Positions 58,345 to 64,000 of a DNA stretch of 64,000 nt are shown here, piece by piece. The stretch is taken from assembly GCF_030915485.1 (NCBI RefSeq), contig NZ_CP133266.1, forward strand, positions 1,054,001-1,118,000. The letters are read 5' to 3'. Position 1 is the first letter of the stretch; each line of letters opens with the position of its first letter. The notes under the pieces are model-generated. The model saw only the letters and a program-made list of their open reading frames with translations, was not told the DNA's origin and made no database searches. A program made the translations under genes and the position numbers. Origin of the DNA: Neobacillus sp. PS3-40. GTDB lineage: Bacteria; Bacillota; Bacilli; Bacillales; Cytobacillaceae.

Positions 58345-60635
58345 TATGATGGAATTCCCTTTTTTAGATTATTCAGTTCATCTTTCACGGCTTTTAATTT
58401 TTTCTCCAATTCTCCCATTTCAGCTACAACATCATTAAGCGTGTAACCCAATAAAATTAACTTATCCTTTTGCTTCCTATTTGTAAGAAGCAATAAAGAA
58501 TTTAGTTTTTGGAACCTATTTTCTAATAAATCATAAATTTTGTTAAGTTTCAAAATATCTTTACTAGGTTTCAATGATGTAACTTGTTTATTCTCGGCAA
58601 ATTCATCACTGTATAAATTCTTAGTAAAAATTTTATTTTCAAATTCTTGGGGGATTTCATCAGTGTTTCGATATCCCTTTTCAATTTCCCATTTAATCAA
58701 TTCTTCTCGATCAAAGGGGTATTCCAAGGTTTCAGATATTACTTTGATATATTCTTCATCTGACAAAGATTCAGTATATTTAATTTCATTAGTTGCCCCA
58801 ATCATTCCTCGTTCCTTATGCCTCATCTGAACCTGGGCAGCCCGAATCAACTTCATTTGGTTTATTCTAGTATCTTTGATGAGACCATTAACAATCCAGT
58901 TATTCATTGACCTTCTTGAATCCTTTAAAATCAACCACTGACGTTTAGTAGGGGGCAAAAACAACATGTTTCCCCTTAATTCATAAAGGAATTTCATGCT
59001 CACTTTTAAACTGCTTTCCGGGTCTTGTTTTACTCGTCGAAACAAATATCCTTTACCTCGCTCCTCGCAGACACTATATATTTTTTCACGAAGATATTTG
59101 TTTATTTGAAAAACCAGCACTGGAGGAATTAATGTACCAAAATATTCATTCGAAGGTGACCTTCCTTGTTTTGAAGCCTTCGCAGGCATAAAAAGCCTGA
59201 CATAACCAAAGTTTTCGTCAATCGTGCCATCTTGTTTATAAAAAGGTTTAATTGCTGGATCAGGCTTTAGTAAACCATTTTCATCAATCCAACTTTCCCC
59301 TGTTATAGGATTAGTGAAATACTCAATCCTTATTTTAATCATTTCTTCTGGTCGGATACCACCAAGTGATCCTAAAAGCCATGCGATTGCAAAGGAAACG
59401 TTTCTTTTTTCTAGAAATTTATAGACTTGAATATTTTCATCCTTAGTTAAATAAACCTTCACTCTAATACTTTCTGGATCTGCCTTTTGGGGAGTAAGCT
59501 TTTCTACAACCCTTTTTATTCTTTTTTTTACATTATTAAATTCCAATATTTGATTTAGAACAGTTTCGTCGATTTCTTCCTCCATATTCTTAAGTAAAAA
59601 AAGAATAAAAGGTTTTATAAAAAAATTTGCGGTAATGTGCCATGAATAACTTGAAGTTATTCCTTTTCGAATAGCATCAATATCATACTTATCAATACCG
59701 TAAATATTAAATCCCTGCCTGGTATTATCAAATTTTATACTTTCTTCTTTATTAAGTATTCTATATGTGTTCTTACTACCTATTTTTTCATAATCTTTGA
59801 TTTTGCTACGTTGGCAAATTATCTTATAAATTGTACGTTGTAATTCATCCCTATGTTTGGAAAGATCGATTATTTTTCCGTACTTATTCCCAAACCACGG
59901 ATCAATGAGGGGTGTTCCATCTTTTCTTTCACTTAGGTACTCTTCAATCAATTCATTTATTTCTTTATTCAGTAATTCTTCATATGTTTCCCCTATTTTT
60001 TTTCTGGTTGAATATTCAAAGTTTTTATTTCTAGCATCTGGTATCTGATCCAATAGATATTTGTAATCCCAAAGAAGTGACCCTTCATATTTTTGGGGCT
60101 GTTTTATTAGATCCTTTTGACACAACCTTTTTAGAATTTCGTAGGTGGGTAACTCTTTTCTTTCAGATAAAAAACGTAATGAATTAACATTCTGTGCCTT
60201 TACTTTATTTAAATCGAAATAGTATACCGTTCTTCCGCTTGTAGGAGATATACTTTTATCGATAACTAAATTACCCCATTTATCATTCTCTTCAATTTCT
60301 TTAATGAAAGTTGTTAATGGGATACCCCATGATTTTGCTAATTTGCTATCTAGAATAGCATTCTTATTCTTTGAAAGAGACGTATTTTTTTGCTCATAGA
60401 ATTCAACCAACTCCTTAATTGGTTCAATATTCTTCTTTAGTATAAACACCTTAATTTTATGATCTAGTTCAGCATAAAATATCATATCTTTAAAAATATC
60501 GTTACTTAGCATTTTGTATGGGACTACCTTTTTTCTAAAATATTTTTGAAGTTCTTTTGGTGTACCAGAGATAACGTCCCCATATTTTTCCTCTATATCT
60601 TCCCACTTTATAATTTTCATAACTATTTCTTCCAT
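58344..60635 (-). CDS. Large divergent tyrosine-recombinase-like integrase
   Basis: 763 aa. Residues about 390-625 look like a tyrosine recombinase catalytic domain: R428 in LLGSLGGIRPEEMIKIR, Lys in AKASKQGR (about 487-489), R598 in MKLIRAA, H606 and candidate nucleophile Y620 in NEIKYTES. The long N-terminus (1-380) is not recognised; the C-terminus (about 690-760) is coiled coil. Much larger than typical 350-400-aa integrases and box II is atypical, so activity is inferred. GAGGTGG 6 nt before ATG. Coupled to the tandem HTH gene. Confidence 0.68.
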   Translation of the reverse strand: MEEIVMKIIKWEDIEEKYGDVISGTPKELQKYFRKKVVPYKMLSNDIFKDMIFYAELDHKIKVFILKKNIEPIKELVEFYEQKNTSLSKNKNAILDSKLAKSWGIPLTTFIKEIEENDKWGNLVIDKSISPTSGRTVYYFDLNKVKAQNVNSLRFLSERKELPTYEILKRLCQKDLIKQPQKYEGSLLWDYKYLLDQIPDARNKNFEYSTRKKIGETYEELLNKEINELIEEYLSERKDGTPLIDPWFGNKYGKIIDLSKHRDELQRTIYKIICQRSKIKDYEKIGSKNTYRILNKEESIKFDNTRQGFNIYGIDKYDIDAIRKGITSSYSWHITANFFIKPFILFLLKNMEEEIDETVLNQILEFNNVKKRIKRVVEKLTPQKADPESIRVKVYLTKDENIQVYKFLEKRNVSFAIAWLLGSLGGIRPEEMIKIRIEYFTNPITGESWIDENGLLKPDPAIKPFYKQDGTIDENFGYVRLFMPAKASKQGRSPSNEYFGTLIPPVLVFQINKYLREKIYSVCEERGKGYLFRRVKQDPESSLKVSMKFLYELRGNMLFLPPTKRQWLILKDSRRSMNNWIVNGLIKDTRINQMKLIRAAQVQMRHKERGMIGATNEIKYTESLSDEEYIKVISETLEYPFDREELIKWEIEKGYRNTDEIPQEFENKIFTKNLYSDEFAENKQVTSLKPSKDILKLNKIYDLLENRFQKLNSLLLLTNRKQKDKLILLGYTLNDVVAEMGELEKKLKAVKDELNNLKKGIPS

Positions 60636-60924
60636 TTAAAAGCCACCTCTATTATAGGATTAACAGAAAACATAAAATTTATCCCTATTTTTCTTCCGAT
60701 AATACATCTTACCTAAACAAAGAATGGGTTAATTTTTTCTTTTTTTGTGATTTGTTTAATAAATAAAAGAATAGGTTATCCTTATAAAACAAATATTAAT
60801 CAAAGGAATAAGGGGGTTATTTTTACGTTTACTGTTTACTGTATATTTTTATTGTATATTCAAAATCAGTTTCAATCAAGTGGGATTTTATGTAAATTAA
60901 TGTTCTTGAAAGGATGATAATAAG
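60636..60924. other. Divergent promoter region between integrase and HTH/zinc operon
   Basis: AT-rich 289 bp without genes. Contains GTTTACTGTTTACTGTA (60827-60843), sharing GTTTACTGTTT with the XRE promoter region. Confidence 0.5.
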
Positions 60925-61116
60925 GTGGGATTTTTGTATGTCGACTTTGAAGATAACGAAATATTCACGCCCGAAAAAATTGCAACAATGTGGGGATTTC
61001 ACCCCGAAACTGTTAGAAGTTGGTGCAGAACTGGTAAAATAAAAAGTCACAAATGGAATGGAAAATATGCAATTTCAGGAAAGGATTTTAAGGACTATAT
61101 TAACGGAGGGATTTAA
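60925..61116 (+). CDS. Small excisionase-like HTH protein
   Basis: 63 aa, one winged-helix unit (FTPEKIATMWGFHPETVRSW ... AISGKDFKDYI), related in pattern to the two halves of the 57856 protein. GTG start with AAAGGATG upstream. Stop overlaps the next ATG (TAATG). Confidence 0.75.
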   Translation: MGFLYVDFEDNEIFTPEKIATMWGFHPETVRSWCRTGKIKSHKWNGKYAISGKDFKDYINGGI

Positions 61117-61484
61117 TGAACATAAAGCTTTTGTGCTTATCATTTTTCAAAGAACACAAAATAAATTATTATTTTAGGTCACCAGTTATTATTTTTAATT
61201 GTTTATACTGTAAAAATGAAATAAAACTGAATGTGGAGAATGGGGAATGGAATTGTAATAATTGCTCCAAAAAGGGAAATCTATTTGATCTTAAGGACCT
61301 TATCACAAAAGGTTATATAAGCAAAATGATTTATAATCCCCGCAAAGAAAAAAACAAAATTAAACAAGCCATTAAGTTAATAAAAAATGAAATTAATGAT
61401 CCAAAAATTCAAGCAAAAATTGATGAAATCAATCAACAGGTAGAGCTTTTATTTATTTACTTTGTGGAAAAAGAAAGTGGATAA
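61116..61484 (+). CDS. Small zinc-finger protein, possibly primase-CHC2-like
   Basis: 122 aa with two CxxC pairs (CLYCKNEIKL ... CNNCSKKGNLFDL, about residues 29-60), the layout of the CHC2-type zinc finger of DnaG-like primases but with no primase core, followed by a helical, basic C-terminus. Role unknown; partner of the upstream HTH gene. Confidence 0.65.
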   Translation: MNIKLLCLSFFKEHKINYYFRSPVIIFNCLYCKNEIKLNVENGEWNCNNCSKKGNLFDLKDLITKGYISKMIYNPRKEKNKIKQAIKLIKNEINDPKIQAKIDEINQQVELLFIYFVEKESG

Positions 61485-61754
61485 TTACCTGTTTTTCTCA
61501 ATTAGATATTTACTTAACAACATCCCCAGAAAAAAACAAGATGAATAAAACTACATTGCAATCCCATCAGACCAATATATAATAAAGGAAGAAACTCGCA
61601 ATATTTCGATCTTTGCAAACTCTATTTTCCTATTTGCATTAACCTTACCTTTTAGTACCATAAAAAAGAATCGCCGCAGCGATCCGCTTTTTTACACCAG
61701 CATCCGATTATGGAACAGCATTTTATAAGGTGAGACATATCTAAAAGTAAAATG
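61485..61754. other. Intergenic region with weak terminator
   Basis: AAAAAAG-ATCGC-CGCA-GCGAT-CGCTTTTTT-like hairpin at about 61662-61693, between convergent genes; otherwise nothing seen. Confidence 0.5.
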
Positions 61755-62213
61755 TTAATTGAATCTGATTGAAGATAAAGAATTAGTTCTATAACAATTT
61801 TGGCAAACCATATTAGAATAAGGTGCAACTGGAGCCCCACAATAAATACATTTTTTCCCCTTATTATTGTTCTGATGCTCTTTGTTAAAACTATCTATTT
61901 TTTTATTGTCTTGTCGAATTACTAGTTGTTTATTGCAATCAACACATTTTGCTTCAATTAAGTTATCAGATGAGATAACATTCTTCTTCCCGCATTCTTT
62001 ACAAGTACGGATAATTATCTTATTTTCCTTAATGTAGTTCGTGATTAATTTTTTTATTTCGTACATTGTATTTTTTACAAATAATTCATTTAAATTTTTA
62101 ACTAATTTTTTATCTACAAGAATTAATTCTCTTATTTTCTTATCGCAATCGGGATCTCCTTTACACACTTCTAATAATAGCCAATTTTTCATTTCATCCC
62201 TTCGACTAAGCAT
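61755..62213 (-). CDS. Zinc-ribbon protein of unknown function
   Basis: 152 aa. Helical N-terminal half, then CKECGKK ... CVDCNK (about residues 82-105) and a second ribbon CIYCGAPV ... CQNCYRT (about 128-147). Start either 62213 or the ATG at 62192 (MKNWLLLEVCKG), which has AAGGG 6 nt upstream. No family recognised. Confidence 0.65.
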   Translation of the reverse strand: MLSRRDEMKNWLLLEVCKGDPDCDKKIRELILVDKKLVKNLNELFVKNTMYEIKKLITNYIKENKIIIRTCKECGKKNVISSDNLIEAKCVDCNKQLVIRQDNKKIDSFNKEHQNNNKGKKCIYCGAPVAPYSNMVCQNCYRTNSLSSIRFN

Positions 62214-62995
62214 AAAAGCATTCCCTTCGATTACTTATAAATATAAAACTACTATTTATTATACTAATAAACGATAGTTATTTTATAAATATTCAGTGAT
62301 TTTTTTATTCATCAGTTGAAAAGAAATAATAGGTATTCCTTTTCTCTACTTTTATTTAAGGAACTTCTTAACTACTACAATAAAACTCCAGAAGTTGTTC
62401 AAAAATCTGGCCCTAAATAAAATTAGCGTATCCCTGTCGAAGCAAAGATACCCGTTAATTTAGGTATAATTATTCAAAATCTTACCTGAAATAAAATCCC
62501 TTCTAAAAAACAAGGAATTATTTTCCTGGAATAGTTAAATAAACAATTATATCATTCACTTTCAATCTTAAGCGAAATTTCGCCCTCTACAAATAGATGT
62601 AATTCCAGAGTATGCACTATCAAAATTAGGTTCTCTTCTTATCGAGAGATCTAAAAGGGCGTATAATTATACTTAGCAATTGCCTGTTTCCCTCTTCTAT
62701 TCATACATAAAGGGTAGTATTCTATTAGTTATCTTGACATACATATTTTCATACTTAATAAATTTTTTGGTTGGAGCATATGATATATATTCGCTTCATT
62801 TTCTGAATTTCCTTTAATTTCCTTATCTAACTAAACTGACCCGTCGAACAAGGAAACTTTCTTACGGTCTAGAAAAGGAACCTAATCTGTTGAGAAAAGG
62901 CACCGCGGTGCCGGATTTTTTACGTTTTTTTATTTCTCAATTTGTCCTTCGTTCCATGATAGAATGGAATAAAAAGGATAACGGAGGAGTAAAGG
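62214..62995. other. Long non-coding region with possible structured transcript
   Basis: About 780 bp without a gene. TTGACA at 62734-62739 with a weak -10 (ATAAAT) 18 nt on; hairpin 62838-62869 (GACC-CGT ... ACGGTC); terminator at 62899-62921. Together these could make a short RNA of about 150 nt or a regulated leader of the gene at 62996. Confidence 0.4.
62899..62921 (+). terminator. Terminator-like hairpin
   Basis: GGCAC-CGCG-GTGCC (62899-62912) followed by GGATTTTTT and a second T-run. No plus-strand gene precedes it within 1.4 kb. Confidence 0.7.
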
Positions 62996-63313
62996 ATGCT
63001 TTTTTTTACGAAAAGAGATCGAAAGATACACTTTATATCAGCACTTATTAATGGCGTTATTTTTACGATTTTAGGCGTTTATTTTTATAGTCCAAAATCG
63101 TTTATTCCATTTGCACTTATCTTTTTTTGTTTTGTTTTCGTGATTCAAATATTTGTAGGGATTACCCCGATCATTTTAAAACTTTTCTTTTTAAATTCTC
63201 TTCACCCAAAGGAACAGACAAAGGAATTCGAGAAAAAAATAGCGATGATTCAAGAAGAAATCAAAAGAGTCAATGGCCAAGATTACAACGAGGATGTTTT
63301 CTATGATGAATAA
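62996..63313 (+). CDS. Unknown two-helix membrane protein
   Basis: 105 aa; two membrane helices (about residues 10-30 and 36-62) and a charged coiled C-terminus (EQTKEFEKKIAMIQEEIKRV). GGAGGAG before ATG. Function unknown; first of a tight cluster of small genes. Confidence 0.7.
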   Translation: MLFFTKRDRKIHFISALINGVIFTILGVYFYSPKSFIPFALIFFCFVFVIQIFVGITPIILKLFFLNSLHPKEQTKEFEKKIAMIQEEIKRVNGQDYNEDVFYDE

Positions 63314-63337
63314 GCATTACTTGAGGGGGCATCTTTC

Positions 63338-63517
63338 GTGTATGAAGGCTATGGGTATTGGACAGAAAATGATTCCGAATTGCTAATAATAGCTTTATTA
63401 GTGCTAGTTCCTTTATTTTTAATTGGCCCTATTATACAAAGGCACAAAGAAACGGCAAAAGCGATCGTTACCTTATTTATTATTATTGCTTTAATTTATG
63501 ATTTCTTTAAAAAATGA
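63338..63517 (+). CDS. Unknown small membrane protein
   Basis: 59 aa (GTG start): MYEGYGYWTENDSELLII, two hydrophobic stretches (about 14-32 and 42-56). GAGGGGG 8 nt upstream. Not recognised. Confidence 0.65.
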   Translation: MYEGYGYWTENDSELLIIALLVLVPLFLIGPIIQRHKETAKAIVTLFIIIALIYDFFKK

Positions 63518-63533
63518 CAGGAGATTGAAAGTG

Positions 63534-63779
63534 ATGAATGTTATTATCCAGATGGTCTATTCGGTTCATGGGAGCAAAAACAGCCGGGAAGCATCCTTCC
63601 CCCCCCGGGGAAAAAGGCCTGAGGAACTGGCTTATGATTGGTGGAAACAAATCAAAAAGGAGATGTCCTACTTTGCGAAGCTAGAAAAGGTTGTTGTGAA
63701 TGGGGAACAGGATATTACCGAGACTATGATAAATATGGAAAACGCCATTCATCATCTTCAAGGCGAATTACCGTTTTAG
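63534..63779 (+). CDS. Unknown small soluble protein
   Basis: 81 aa from ATG 63534 (MNVIIQMVYSVHGSKNSREA) with AGGAG upstream; contains FPPRGKRPEELAYDWW. Not recognised, but the length and spacing fit the surrounding operon. Confidence 0.65.
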   Translation: MNVIIQMVYSVHGSKNSREASFPPRGKRPEELAYDWWKQIKKEMSYFAKLEKVVVNGEQDITETMINMENAIHHLQGELPF

Positions 63780-63857
63780 GGTGTTCCACCAACAAAAGCG
63801 GAAAACATACGATAAGAATATAGTTATTTCCATTTGGAGTAAGGGGGTTAGATTTCA

Positions 63858-64000
63858 TTGAATACACTTTCTAATATTAAATTAGCTTTTCAACAAGCAA
63901 ATATAAAACTGTTTGAAGCAATGGATAATTCGGAAGACGGACAAGAAATATTTTTTTGTGGGGATAATGATTTTCAAGAATTTATGGATTTTTTGGCAAT
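63858..64000 (+). CDS. Unknown protein, N-terminal part (cut by window end)
   Basis: TTG start with AAGGGGG 10 nt upstream; MNTLSNIKLAFQQANIKL ... GDNDFQEFMDFLA. Open to the last base. Not recognised. Confidence 0.6.
   Translation, partial: MNTLSNIKLAFQQANIKLFEAMDNSEDGQEIFFCGDNDFQEFMDFLA

Overview
The window is a contiguous piece of chromosome from a low-GC, endospore-forming member of the Bacillaceae. Gene content and order match the Bacillus subtilis ppsR-ccpN-glyS ... rpsU ... dnaK ... comE ... yqeG-sda interval almost gene for gene, and sporulation genes (yqfC, yqfD, spoIIP, gpr, sda, sigK) are present. Differences from B. subtilis include a single-chain glycyl-tRNA synthetase under a T-box, a short NfeD without the protease domain, and a cytidine deaminase gene reduced to an in-frame relic.

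Region 1 (1-16992, mostly minus strand): ppsR (cut by the window edge), ccpN, glyQS with T-box leader, recO, yqzL, era, cdd relic, dgkA, ybeY, pgpH, then a 2.5-kb mobile insertion that separates pgpH from phoH, then phoH, yqfD, yqfC, yqfB, floA, nfeD, yqeY and rpsU. A sigma-W type promoter drives nfeD-floA-yqfB. The terminator of that unit lies directly on the ribosome binding site of yqfC.

Region 2 (17158-46533): yqeW, mtaB, rsmE, prmA, then the heat-shock operon dnaJ/dnaK/grpE/hrcA with a perfect CIRCE operator, hemW, lepA, yqxA, spoIIP, gpr, rpsT, holA, yqzM, the comEA/comEB/comEC genes with divergent comER, then yqeM-rsfS-yqeK-nadD-yhbY-aroE-yqeH-yqeG, sda with three DnaA-box-like sites upstream, and the phosphatidylethanolamine pair psd/pssA.

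Region 3 (46653-52158) is a nest of insertion sequences. A decayed IS1182-like element is flanked by duplicated terminator hairpins. It has been invaded by a second copy of the IS110/IS1111-type element already seen at 9530-11282, and by an IS1595-type element that carries two exported-protein passenger genes.

Region 4 (52426-64000): the first 67 codons of sigK (mother-cell sporulation sigma factor) are followed by foreign, AT-rich sequence instead of the rest of the gene. This is the hallmark of a skin-like sigK-intervening element. The part in view carries a SIR2 + HerA anti-phage module, an XRE regulator, a tandem winged-HTH protein translationally coupled to a large divergent tyrosine-recombinase-like integrase, another winged HTH with a zinc-finger partner, a zinc-ribbon protein, and a cluster of small unknown genes at the right edge. 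The 3' part of sigK is not in the window, so precise excision is inferred, not shown.
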